A DNA stretch of 64,000 bases from Archangium lipolyticum (GTDB taxonomy: Bacteria; Myxococcota; Myxococcia; Myxococcales; Myxococcaceae): positions 62,001 through 126,000 of the forward strand of contig NZ_JANKBZ010000003.1 of NCBI RefSeq assembly GCF_024623785.1. Reading direction: 5' to 3'. This document shows, piece after piece, positions 26,653 to 34,528 of this stretch (its first letter is position 1; each line of letters starts with the position of its first letter). The notes under the pieces are model-generated. The model did not search any database. It had not been told where the DNA came from and saw only the letters and a list, made by a program, of their open reading frames with translations. The position numbers and the translations under genes were made by a program.

Positions 26653-27104
26653 CGGAGACGCGACTTGCCTCCCGTCTTCTGGAGCAGGGCGCGGATCTGA
26701 TCGGCCACCGTGTCCGGGAGCGCGGGCTTGGAGACGAAGGCATCACAACCCGCTTGCCGGGCCCGCTCCGTATGCGAGGGGAAGACATGGCCGGTGAGTG
26801 CCATCACGGGGATGTCCCGGGTGCTCTCGTCGTCCTTGAGCTGGCGGGTGGCATCCCATCCGCTGACCACGGGCAGTGAGAGATCCATGAGGATGACGTC
26901 CGGGTGGTGCTCCCGCGCGGACTCGAGTGCCTCCTGTCCGTTGCGGGCCGTCTGGACCTGGTACCCGAGGAACTCGAGGTACTCGGCGTACATCTCCCGT
27001 GCGTCATCGTAGTCGTCCACCACGAGCACGCTGCGGGCTTCCGAGGCGGAGGCCTGTTCGGACTCGGGGACTTCGGGCGAGGGAAGCTTGCGGGCGGCGT
27101 CCAT
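26649..27104 (-). CDS. Single-domain response regulator
   Basis: A 151-residue protein: a short Glu/Ser-rich N-terminus, then one receiver domain with the acidic pair VVDDYDD, phospho-acceptor Asp in LMDLSLPV, the Thr switch ALTGH, and Lys in FVSKPAL. There is no output domain. The ATG at 27104 has AGGA before it; the longer frame is rejected. It is the first gene of an operon with the kinase-NTPase-FGE gene (4-bp overlap), so it may pass a phosphorelay signal to that kinase or be a phosphorylation target. That link is inference. Confidence 0.9.
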   Translation of the reverse strand: MDAARKLPSPEVPESEQASASEARSVLVVDDYDDAREMYAEYLEFLGYQVQTARNGQEALESAREHHPDVILMDLSLPVVSGWDATRQLKDDESTRDIPVMALTGHVFPSHTERARQAGCDAFVSKPALPDTVADQIRALLQKTGGKSRLR

Positions 27105-27307
27105 ATGTCCTGAAGGGGGGAAGGGATTCCATCTTCTCAGCGAGCGCGCGAGCCGGACAATGGATCCACGGCACGGATCATCCCTCTTCTGTTGATTGAC
27201 GGAAGCTCTGTTTCCAACGAGCCGCACGCCTTGTCCGGAAATCGCATTGTTGATTCCTTGGAAAACGGGTAGTCGAGGTTCCTCCAGACAATCAGGAGGT
27301 GGTTCTC

Positions 27308-28507
27308 ATGCGGAGCTTCAGGACGGTGGTGATCGCGCTGTTCGTCACCCTCATGTGGGTGCCGGAGGCGCTCGCGGGCCAGAGTGCCTTCGTGCGCTGG
27401 CGGGGGAGCCAGGGTGATTTCTCCTCGTGGCAGCGCAGCGGGGTGGGCCTCGCGGCGGACGGCGCGCTCCAGGTGGATGCTCAGACGGCGGCGGCCGGGA
27501 CGGATCCGTACGCGGCCGGCGCCTACAGCGGAGGCAACTTCTACAACGGCGGGAGCTTCCGCGTGGGCGAGGCCCTCAGCCCCGTGATGCTGGCCGGCTT
27601 CGGCTTCCGCGAGGCCATCGCTTCGTGGGAGGCCGAGACGCCCACCGGCACCTGGGTGGAGACGCAGATGCGGGCGCAGGTCTCCGGCGTCTGGACGAAG
27701 TGGTACAACCTGGGCGTGTGGGCCGCGGATGGCTCGACGGTGCGGCGCCACTCGGTGACTGGGCAGTCGGACACGAACGGGTACGTGGGCACCGACACCC
27801 TGGTCATCACGAACAAGAAGGCGGCGGCGACCGCGTTCCAGGTGAAGCTGCGGCTCTTCAGCGCGGACGGTGTCGCCCTGCCGCGCGTGCGCGCCAGCTC
27901 CGTCACGCTGTCCACCTCGGCCGAGCGCAACCCGGCCGTTCCCCCGGGCAACTCCGCCTATTGGAACAGGGTGAACGCGGTGCCCGGGTGCTCGCAGATG
28001 GTCTACCCGGATGGCGGCGAGGTCTGGTGCAGCCCGACCTCCACGTCCATGGTGCTCGCCTACTGGACGGGTGACACGGGGGCCTGCGAGCCCCGGGTGC
28101 GCGCGGCGGTCGGCGGCGTGTACGACTGGATCTACCGCGGCCACGGCAACTGGCCCTTCAACACCGCGTACGCCGCCTCCAAGGGGTTCGAGGCGCACGT
28201 GACGCGCTTCACCAGCTTCGCCCAGCTCGAGCCGTGGATCGCCGCGGGCGTGCCCGTCATCCTGAGCGTCGCCTGGGGGAGCGGGGAGCTGACCGGGGCG
28301 CCCATCGCATCGACCGCGGGCCACCTGATCGTCCTGGTGGGCTTCGACGCCGCGGGCAACGCGGTGGTGAACGACCCCGCGGCCGCGAGTGACTCCACGG
28401 TGCGCCGTACCTACCTGCGCTCCGAGCTCGAGCCCTTGTGGCTCAAGGCCTCGGCGGGCACGGCCTACCTCATCTACCCGGCCGGCTGGCCCGTCCCCGC
28501 GCTCTAG
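27308..28507 (+). CDS. Secreted C39-like papain-fold peptidase
   Basis: A 399-residue protein with a signal peptide (VVIALFVTLMWVPEALA) and a perfect AGGAGG ribosome site 8 nt before ATG 27308. Residues about 30-210 are a beta-rich region seen in secreted C39-like proteins. The C-terminal half is a peptidase_C39_2-type domain with catalytic Cys241 (GGEVWCSPTSTSM), His339 (TAGHLIVLVGFD) and an Asp/Asn partner near 358 (VNDPAA). It should act as an extracellular cysteine peptidase. It is monocistronic and ends at the REP-like palindrome. A weak promoter may lie in the 200 bp upstream. Confidence 0.87.
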   Translation: MRSFRTVVIALFVTLMWVPEALAGQSAFVRWRGSQGDFSSWQRSGVGLAADGALQVDAQTAAAGTDPYAAGAYSGGNFYNGGSFRVGEALSPVMLAGFGFREAIASWEAETPTGTWVETQMRAQVSGVWTKWYNLGVWAADGSTVRRHSVTGQSDTNGYVGTDTLVITNKKAAATAFQVKLRLFSADGVALPRVRASSVTLSTSAERNPAVPPGNSAYWNRVNAVPGCSQMVYPDGGEVWCSPTSTSMVLAYWTGDTGACEPRVRAAVGGVYDWIYRGHGNWPFNTAYAASKGFEAHVTRFTSFAQLEPWIAAGVPVILSVAWGSGELTGAPIASTAGHLIVLVGFDAAGNAVVNDPAAASDSTVRRTYLRSELEPLWLKASAGTAYLIYPAGWPVPAL

Positions 28508-28529
28508 GGAAAACTGGGTTGCGCATGCT

Positions 28530-28650
28530 CCCTCTCCCTCTGGGAGAGGGCGGGGGGTGAGGGTCGTCCCCGCGTGTCTTCCCTCCCATGTCGCTCACGG
28601 TGCGAGGGGAGGAAAGACCCTCACCCCAACCCTCTCCCAGAGGGAGAGGG
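28530..28650. repeat. REP/MITE-like long palindrome
   Basis: The left arm (28530-28565) and right arm (28616-28650) are near-perfect reverse complements. Each begins or ends with the self-complementary unit CCCTCTCCC-TCTGG-GAGAGGG and continues into a GGGGTGAGGGTC tract. The centre contains a further inverted pair (TTCCCTCCC / GGGGAGGAA). The whole 121-bp element could form a long hairpin. It fills the gap between two convergent genes, so it may also end both transcripts. Similar units are common interspersed repeats in GC-rich genomes; I saw no second copy in this window. Confidence 0.8.
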
Positions 28651-28671
28651 GGCGTCCACGGGCACCGCGAT

Positions 28672-30039
28672 TCAGGCGGCGCCCCGGCTGCGGAGCTGCT
28701 CGGCGATCCTCGGATCGGAACGGACCTGGGCCAGCACGGGCTCCTGGCCGAGCGTCTCGAAGTCGTCGTACCCCGCCCGCAGCGCGCGCTCGAGCCACTC
28801 GGTGGCCAGCTGCAGCCGGCCATCGTGCGCGTGGTAGCGGGCCGCCTGGTAGGCGTCCTCCGCGCGGCCCCCGGCCTCGAAGGCGCTCGCGTAGAGCGCC
28901 GCCGCCGCGCCGAAGTCACCCCGGGCCACCGCCACGTCCGCCCGCCGCGCGTCCCGCGTGGCCGGCGTCTTCCAGGCGAACTCCCGGGCGATGCGCTCGG
29001 CCTCGTCCAGCCTCCGCGCCCCCACCAGCAGGCGCACCGCGAGCGCGGCCACCGCCTCCGTGGGCTCCTTCTCCAGCGCGGCGAGCGCGTGGGTCAGGGC
29101 GCGATCGGCCAGGCCCATGGCCTCGTACGCCATGGCGAGGCTGAAGGGCCGCGCGGCCTGGGGCGGATCCACCTTCTCCAGGTGCGACACCGCGGCGCGG
29201 CCATTGCCCTCGGCCAGCGCCACCCAGGCGAGCAGATCTCTCGCCGCGTTGCTCTCCGGGCCGGGCTTCGCCGCGGACAGGGCCAGGTGCCCCAGCCGTG
29301 CCGCCTCGCTCTCGTTGCCCGCGCGCAGGGCCTTCCAGGCGCGCGCGAGCGCGTCCGGCTCGACCTCCGCCACCTTCGTGGGCTCCAGCGGCTTGATGTC
29401 CCTCGTCACCGACAGGGCCTGCCAGCAGCCGTAGCCCATCCAGCCGAACATGAAGGCCAGGTAGAAGGAGCCCAGGCGCAGCGCCAGGGCGGTGATCGCA
29501 CCCGCGGCGATGATGCCCACCCACAGGGAGATCCGCTGCCGCGTGGGCCCGAGCACGCCGCGCACGATGTGGCCTCCATCGAGCGGAGGCACGGGCATCA
29601 GGTTGATGATGCCCCACCCGAAGTTCACCCACATCAACTGCTGGAGGATGATCATCCCCATGTCGCTGCGCGGGGGGACGAGGATGTTGATGCCGAGCAT
29701 CAGCCCGCCGAAGAGGAAGCCCGTGAAGGGCCCGGCCGCGGAGACGGCCACGTCACGCCAGCGGCTGAGCGCCCGATCGGGGTAGGTGAGCCCGCCCATG
29801 GAGTAGAGCTGGATGGCCGCCACCTCGCAGCCCAGGCTCATGGCCATGAGCGCGTGTCCCAGCTCGTGCACCAGGATGGAGATGAAGACGACGCCCACCC
29901 AGGACACGAGGATCCGCCAGTCCCGGCCCGCTCCGAACAGGCCGAACATGGCCGTCACCAGCCAGAAGCTCGGCTCGACCACCACGGGGATCCGGCCGAG
30001 GTTGAACTGCCAGGTGAAGGGAGAAGATTCAGTGCTCAT
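28672..30039 (-). CDS. Site-2-type intramembrane metalloprotease (M50) with TPR tail
   Basis: A 455-residue protein. The N-terminal half is an M50/S2P domain of about five membrane helices, with the zinc motif HELGH at residues 58-62 and the third-ligand motif in NLMPVPPLDGGHIV (about 145-158). The C-terminal half (about 200-455) is soluble and helical with TPR-like repeats (AVSHLEKVDP, MAYEAMGLADRALTHALAAL). It may cleave a membrane-bound regulator within the bilayer. It is the last gene of a three-gene operon and its start overlaps the preceding lipoprotein gene by 11 bp, which points to shared function. Confidence 0.9.
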   Translation of the reverse strand: MSTESSPFTWQFNLGRIPVVVEPSFWLVTAMFGLFGAGRDWRILVSWVGVVFISILVHELGHALMAMSLGCEVAAIQLYSMGGLTYPDRALSRWRDVAVSAAGPFTGFLFGGLMLGINILVPPRSDMGMIILQQLMWVNFGWGIINLMPVPPLDGGHIVRGVLGPTRQRISLWVGIIAAGAITALALRLGSFYLAFMFGWMGYGCWQALSVTRDIKPLEPTKVAEVEPDALARAWKALRAGNESEAARLGHLALSAAKPGPESNAARDLLAWVALAEGNGRAAVSHLEKVDPPQAARPFSLAMAYEAMGLADRALTHALAALEKEPTEAVAALAVRLLVGARRLDEAERIAREFAWKTPATRDARRADVAVARGDFGAAAALYASAFEAGGRAEDAYQAARYHAHDGRLQLATEWLERALRAGYDDFETLGQEPVLAQVRSDPRIAEQLRSRGAA

Positions 30040-30715
30040 GTGATTCGAGTTTCAGTTTCTTCGAGAGGACCCGGAAGGAGTTCGACGAGGCCGTGCTGCC
30101 CTTTTCATCCACCATTCCGACGTTGAAGGTATTACCAACAGCGTCGATGGTGATTTCCTGCCGGACAAGGCCTTCGGAGAACGGGTTGCTCGGGATGGAG
30201 AGGATGGGGGAGCCATCCTGGTAGATGACGATCGTCACGGTCCCCGTGAAGCGCTCGGCGCTCGGACCCCCGGCATGAATCGTGACGGCGAAGGGCTTGC
30301 CCTGGAGCTGATCGCCAATCGATTCGATCCAGTAGCTGAGATAGGGGGTGACGGTGTAGGCCTGGGTGAGAGTGGCCTCGCGCCCATCCCCCAGGGAGAC
30401 CTGGACATCATAGGTATCGACGTCCAACCCCGGGGGCACGGTGCCCTGGAACTGGCCGCGGCCCAGGTAGCGGGCGAGCGGCACCGTCCACGTGCCGATC
30501 CGCAACTCGGGCTTCTCGAGCATCCGCGCCGAGCGCGTGTTGAAGTCCACGAGGAAGCGGGGCTCCACGTCGAGCTCCACGATGACGTCCTTGGCCTCGA
30601 GGGCGCTCTGCTCGGTGGGGGAGATGGAGAGGATGTGGAAGGAGGGGGGAGGCGCGGGTGGCTCGGCCTCGCACGCACACAGCAGGGCCAGCAGCATGGG
30701 CAGGAGCTTCTTCAT
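30029..30715 (-). CDS. Lipoprotein with Ig-like segments
   Basis: A 228-residue protein beginning MKKLLPMLLALLCACEAE: a lipoprotein signal with lipobox LCAC. The rest is beta-rich and probably one or two immunoglobulin-like folds (LRIGTWTVPLARYLGRGQFQ; DVQVSLGDGREATLTQAYTV). The start overlaps the stop of the upstream gene as ATGA and its 3' end overlaps the protease gene by 11 bp. It may be an outer-membrane partner of the barrel protein. I recognise no family. Confidence 0.8.
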   Translation of the reverse strand: MKKLLPMLLALLCACEAEPPAPPPSFHILSISPTEQSALEAKDVIVELDVEPRFLVDFNTRSARMLEKPELRIGTWTVPLARYLGRGQFQGTVPPGLDVDTYDVQVSLGDGREATLTQAYTVTPYLSYWIESIGDQLQGKPFAVTIHAGGPSAERFTGTVTIVIYQDGSPILSIPSNPFSEGLVRQEITIDAVGNTFNVGMVDEKGSTASSNSFRVLSKKLKLESHEH

Positions 30716-32115
30716 AACGAGTACCTCACCCCGAGGGACGCGGACAGGCCGCCGAGCTGTGCCTCGATCTGATCCGTTCGTGCGGGAGCGTGGCTGCCGC
30801 GCAGCTCGAGCAGGGCGCTCACCGGGCCGAAGCGCCAGGCCGCCTGGGCGGCCAGGAAGCCCATGAAGGTCCGTCCCCGCTGATAGGACTCCTTCTGCGA
30901 GTACGGAGTCGTCGTGCGGTGGTCGAAGTACATCGTTCCGCCCCCCGCGCGTCCGGAGATGGAGAGGGGTCCGCGTTCGAAGGCCAGGACGCGCGCGGAC
31001 AGCATGAGCGGAAGGGCCACCACCCGCGAGTCCAACTCGCCCAGCGGCGACACGGAGGGTCGAGTCCTGGACTGACGCAGCCCCACCTCCGCCTCCAGCG
31101 AGAAGCGGCCGCCCAGCGGAGGCAGGCGGTACGCCGCGCCCACCGACACCAGCGGCCCGAGGTTGTCGCCGCCCGCGAAGAAGCCTCCGGCCAGCAGGGT
31201 GAAGGACACGTTCTTCCTGTCCAACCACGGCTCCCAGAAGGGAGGCTGGGGCGGAGCCTCCACGGGGGGCGGGCTCTTCACCACCGGTGGCTCCGGGGTG
31301 GGGGAGACATGGGCCACGATGGGGGCCAGCACCGGGGCGGTGACGCGTGCCCCGGCGGTGCCGTCCTGCCGGTGGGCCTCCACCACGACGGAGCTCGCCC
31401 CGGGCTCCGGCTTCACGCGGAACACGCCCGGAGAGTGCTCCTCCACGCCGCCCCCCCGCACCCGCAGGGACAGCTCCGAGCCCGGGATGGGCTGCTCGCC
31501 CAGCACCACCAACCACCCGCTCTTGTCCGGAGGGAGCACGTCGGGGCTGAGGAGCGCGAGCATGGGCCGCTCGGGAGGCACGTCGAGCCGGGTGGTGCGG
31601 TTGGTCTGCTGGCCCTTGGCGGTGGCCAGCACGCGCGCCTCGCGCACCCCGGGGGGCACCTCCACGTGCACCTGGGCCTGGCCCTTGCGGTTGGTGCGCA
31701 CGGGGCCGAAGCGCGTGTCGGCGATCTGCACCACCACCTCGGCGCCCGCGCCCGCGTCGGTGGCCACGTCCAGCACCGTGCGCCCCAGCAGGGGGATGTG
31801 CACGGTGGTGACTTCCGGCGGGCCCTCGGGCGTGTCCACCCAGAAGGCGAGCACCGCCAGGAGCGGATAGCGGATGTCCGGAGGAACCCAGCGGTAGGAG
31901 TGCACACCGCGGGCGGTGGCGGGCAGCGGCAGGAGGCTGCCCGTGGAGGCCGAGGCCCGGAGCCGGGAGGTGCCGCGCGGCACCGCCACCTGCACGCTCA
32001 CCGCCATGTCCCGGCCGAGCACCACCTGGGAAGGAGTGGCCGTCACCGGGAACGGAGCCGCCGCCGCGACGGGCGACAGGGCGAGCAGCAGCAGGGTGAG
32101 GAGCGGCGCACGCAT
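30712..32115 (-). CDS. Exported Ig-like/beta-barrel envelope protein
   Basis: A 467-residue protein with a clear signal peptide (LLTLLLLALSPVAAAA). The N-terminal 270 residues are repeated beta-rich Ig-like segments (VLGRDMAVSVQVAVPRG; GQAQVHVEVPPGVREARV). A Pro-rich linker (SPPPVEAPPQPP) leads to a C-terminal region with the alternating pattern and final aromatic/Leu residue of an outer-membrane beta-barrel (FTLLAGGFFAGGD ... SASLGVRYSL). It is the first gene of the lipoprotein-protease operon. It could sense or build something at the cell surface; the function is unknown. Confidence 0.78.
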   Translation of the reverse strand: MRAPLLTLLLLALSPVAAAAPFPVTATPSQVVLGRDMAVSVQVAVPRGTSRLRASASTGSLLPLPATARGVHSYRWVPPDIRYPLLAVLAFWVDTPEGPPEVTTVHIPLLGRTVLDVATDAGAGAEVVVQIADTRFGPVRTNRKGQAQVHVEVPPGVREARVLATAKGQQTNRTTRLDVPPERPMLALLSPDVLPPDKSGWLVVLGEQPIPGSELSLRVRGGGVEEHSPGVFRVKPEPGASSVVVEAHRQDGTAGARVTAPVLAPIVAHVSPTPEPPVVKSPPPVEAPPQPPFWEPWLDRKNVSFTLLAGGFFAGGDNLGPLVSVGAAYRLPPLGGRFSLEAEVGLRQSRTRPSVSPLGELDSRVVALPLMLSARVLAFERGPLSISGRAGGGTMYFDHRTTTPYSQKESYQRGRTFMGFLAAQAAWRFGPVSALLELRGSHAPARTDQIEAQLGGLSASLGVRYSL

Positions 32116-32154
32116 GGGTAGGAGACGTACCGTCCAGCCTCTCCGGCGCCTCTG

Positions 32155-32730
32155 TCAACCCTCGGCGGAGCTACCCGGCGAGGGAGCGGCCTCATCCGTC
32201 GGCTGTGGCTGTGGCTTGTCCGCTGGGCCCGTAGCTTTCGCGCTGGGCGGCTGGAAGGCGGGCTTCTCGGCGGGGGCGCCGCCGCGGCCGTGCACCAGCG
32301 TCTTCGTCTCGGACTTGAAGGTGATGTCCACCTTGTCGCCGCGCACCGCCGTCACCAATCCCAGCCCGAAGGTGGGGTGATGGATGACCTGATCCACCCG
32401 GTAGGTGTCCTTGGGGCTGTACTTCGGCGCGTTGGCGATGTCCTTGCCCGCCAGCTGCTCCTCGAAGGTGATGATCACCTTCTCCTCGGAGGACTTGCTC
32501 GCCCGGGGGGCACGCGTGGACGAGCCGCTGCTGCTGCTGGCACGCGACGCGGGGCTCGGCCTGTCGGTGGTGCCCGGCGCGGACCGGTAGGCGTGGTCTC
32601 CGCCGCAGGTGTTGCAGCGGACTCGGGCGATCTTCGTTCCCACCATCGCGAGGATGGTGTGGGCCAGCGTGAGCTTGCACCGGGTACAGAACGCGTCGAC
32701 CTCGCCGCCGACCTTTTGGTTGGTCGCCAT
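32155..32730 (-). CDS. Zinc-ribbon protein with C-terminal SH3-like/KOW-like domain
   Basis: A 191-residue protein. The N-terminus has two CxxC pairs (FCTRCKLTLAH and VRCNTCGGDH) spaced as in a zinc ribbon. A Ser-rich linker follows, then a segment (YRVDQVIHHPTFGLGLVTAV, RGDKVDITF) that resembles the small barrel of CarD-like or DUF-type RNA-polymerase-binding proteins, and a Pro-rich tail. It is cytoplasmic. A promoter lies at 32781-32809. Nucleic-acid or RNA-polymerase binding is inferred from the fold pattern only. Confidence 0.75.
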   Translation of the reverse strand: MATNQKVGGEVDAFCTRCKLTLAHTILAMVGTKIARVRCNTCGGDHAYRSAPGTTDRPSPASRASSSSGSSTRAPRASKSSEEKVIITFEEQLAGKDIANAPKYSPKDTYRVDQVIHHPTFGLGLVTAVRGDKVDITFKSETKTLVHGRGGAPAEKPAFQPPSAKATGPADKPQPQPTDEAAPSPGSSAEG

Positions 32731-32780
32731 GGGGTGTGCTTCTCGCTTCTCTCTGTGAGGGGGTTGAAAAAGGGGGGCGG

Positions 32781-32809
32781 AACATAACGGCAACGCGGGG
32801 CGGGGCAAA
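32781..32809 (-). promoter_or_regulatory. Sigma-70-type promoter for the zinc-ribbon gene
   Basis: On the minus strand TTTGCC and TATGTT are 17 bp apart (TTGCCC at 16 bp is an alternative -35). The -10 lies about 50 bp before the start codon. Confidence 0.5.
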
Positions 32810-32930
32810 CTCCCTTTATTGGCCGGGGAGTAGGAGCCTGGATGCCTGGGCTGCCTGGGGGCGGAGGGGGGCAGGGAGGCGTAGCCTTTGCTTGTGCCGG
32901 GAAGGGGGCCACGTAGAGTAGGGCCCTCCC

Positions 32931-33752
32931 GTGGCCTCCGAGAACGCACAGAAGGCGGAACAGCCCAAGCCCCCCTCCCTGATCGTCCGGGCCGTGGAGG
33001 ACGTGGGCCGGGGCGCCATCGCCAATGTCGAGGAGCTGGGCAATCTGGTCACGCTCGGGGCCAACGTGGCCCGCTGGAGCGTGCGCCGGCCCTTCCGGCT
33101 GCAGAACCTCTTCTTCCAGCTGGACTTCGTGGGGGTGGGCAGCGTCTTCATCGTCCTGCTCACCGGCCTGTTCACCGGCATGGTGTTCGCCAACCAGTCC
33201 TCGCGCGCCTTCGCCATGTTCGACGCGCAGAGCCTGGTGGGCCCCACGGTGGCGCTGGTGCTCACGCGCGAGCTGGCCCCCGTCTTCTCCGCGCTGATGG
33301 TCACCATGCGCGCCGGCTCCGCCATGTGCACCGAGCTGGGCACCATGCGCGTCACCGAGCAGGTGGACGCCCTGGAGACCATGGCCGTCAACCCCATCCA
33401 GTACCTGCTGGTGCCCCGGGTGCTGGCGGGCCTGTTCATGGTGCCCCTGCTCACGCTGCTCTTCGACACCGCCGGCATCCTCGGGGCCTATGCCGTCTCC
33501 GTGGGGACGCAGGGCGTGTCGGCCGGTACCTTCATCTCCCGCACCCAGCAGTGGTTGGATCCCTCGGACGTCTTCGAGGGGCTCATCAAGGGCGCCGTCT
33601 TCGGCCTGGGGGTGGCCCTCATCTGTTGCTTCAAGGGCTACAACGCCTCGGGTGGCGCCAAGGGTGTGGGCAAGGCGACCACCGAGGCCATGGTGACCAG
33701 CGCCCTCTCCATCTTCATCCTCGACTTCATCGTCGGGGTGCTCCTGCACTGA
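32931..33752 (+). CDS. mlaE: MlaE-type ABC permease
   Basis: A 273-residue integral membrane permease of a lipid (phospholipid) transporter. The N-terminal amphipathic stretch is followed by five to six helices and the family-typical runs LTGLFTGMVFANQ, VLTRELAPVFSALM and GTMRVTEQVDALETMAVNP. It starts with GTG; a possible promoter (TTGTGC, 16 bp, TAGAGT at 32892-32919) leaves a very short leader and no clear ribosome site. The gene overlaps mlaF by 1 bp (TGATG). The complex moves phospholipids between the inner membrane and the MCE protein MlaD; direction in this organism is unknown. Confidence 0.93.
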   Translation: MASENAQKAEQPKPPSLIVRAVEDVGRGAIANVEELGNLVTLGANVARWSVRRPFRLQNLFFQLDFVGVGSVFIVLLTGLFTGMVFANQSSRAFAMFDAQSLVGPTVALVLTRELAPVFSALMVTMRAGSAMCTELGTMRVTEQVDALETMAVNPIQYLLVPRVLAGLFMVPLLTLLFDTAGILGAYAVSVGTQGVSAGTFISRTQQWLDPSDVFEGLIKGAVFGLGVALICCFKGYNASGGAKGVGKATTEAMVTSALSIFILDFIVGVLLH

Positions 33753-34516
33753 TGGCCGACACGAGCTCCCGGTCGATGATCGAGATCGTCGACCTGCACA
33801 AGTCCTTCGGCGATTACCAGGTCCTCAAGGGCATCAACCTCTCCGTGCCCGCGGGGAACACCTGCGTCATCCTCGGAGGAAGCGGCTCGGGCAAGACGGT
33901 GCTGATGAAGCACATGATCGGCCTGCTCAAGCCGGACAATGGGCGGGTGGTCATCGACGGGGAGGACGTCGTCCCCATGGGCGCCGAGGATCTGGAGCGG
34001 GTGCGGCACAAGTTCGGCATGGTGTTCCAGGCCGCCGCCCTGTTCGACTCGATGGACGTCTACGAGAACGTGGCCTTCCCCCTGCGCGAGCACAGCAAGC
34101 TGTCCGAGCAGGAGATCCGCAAGCTGGTCCGGGAGAAGCTGGACCTGATGGGCCTGCCGAAGACGGTGGAGGACAAGTTCCCGGCGGACCTGTCCGGCGG
34201 CATGCGCAAGCGCGTGGGGCTGGCCCGCGCCATCGTGATGAATCCGAAGATCGTCCTCTACGACGAGCCCACCACGGGGTTGGATCCCATCACCACCGAC
34301 TACGTGGACGAGATGATCCTCGCGGCCCAGCGGGAGCTGCACGTCACCAGCGTGGTCATCAGCCACGACATCGCCTCGGCCTTCAACATCGCGGACCAGA
34401 TCGCCTTCCTCAGCAAGGGCGTCATCCTGGAGCAGGGACCGCCGGAGCAGGTGCGCGCCTCGCGCCACCCCACCGTGCAGGTCTTCATGGAGACCTGGTT
34501 CGGAAAGAATGATTAG
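33752..34516 (+). CDS. mlaF: MlaF-type ABC ATPase
   Basis: A 254-residue ATPase that powers the MlaE permease. Walker A is GGSGSGKT, the Q-loop is in MVFQAAALFD, the signature is LSGGMRKRVGLARA, Walker B is IVLYDEP and the H-loop is VISHD. The start at 33752 is set by the mlaE overlap; an open frame upstream is only a shadow of mlaE. mlaD follows after 12 bp. Confidence 0.95.
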   Translation: MADTSSRSMIEIVDLHKSFGDYQVLKGINLSVPAGNTCVILGGSGSGKTVLMKHMIGLLKPDNGRVVIDGEDVVPMGAEDLERVRHKFGMVFQAAALFDSMDVYENVAFPLREHSKLSEQEIRKLVREKLDLMGLPKTVEDKFPADLSGGMRKRVGLARAIVMNPKIVLYDEPTTGLDPITTDYVDEMILAAQRELHVTSVVISHDIASAFNIADQIAFLSKGVILEQGPPEQVRASRHPTVQVFMETWFGKND

Positions 34517-34528
34517 GAGTCAGACCCG

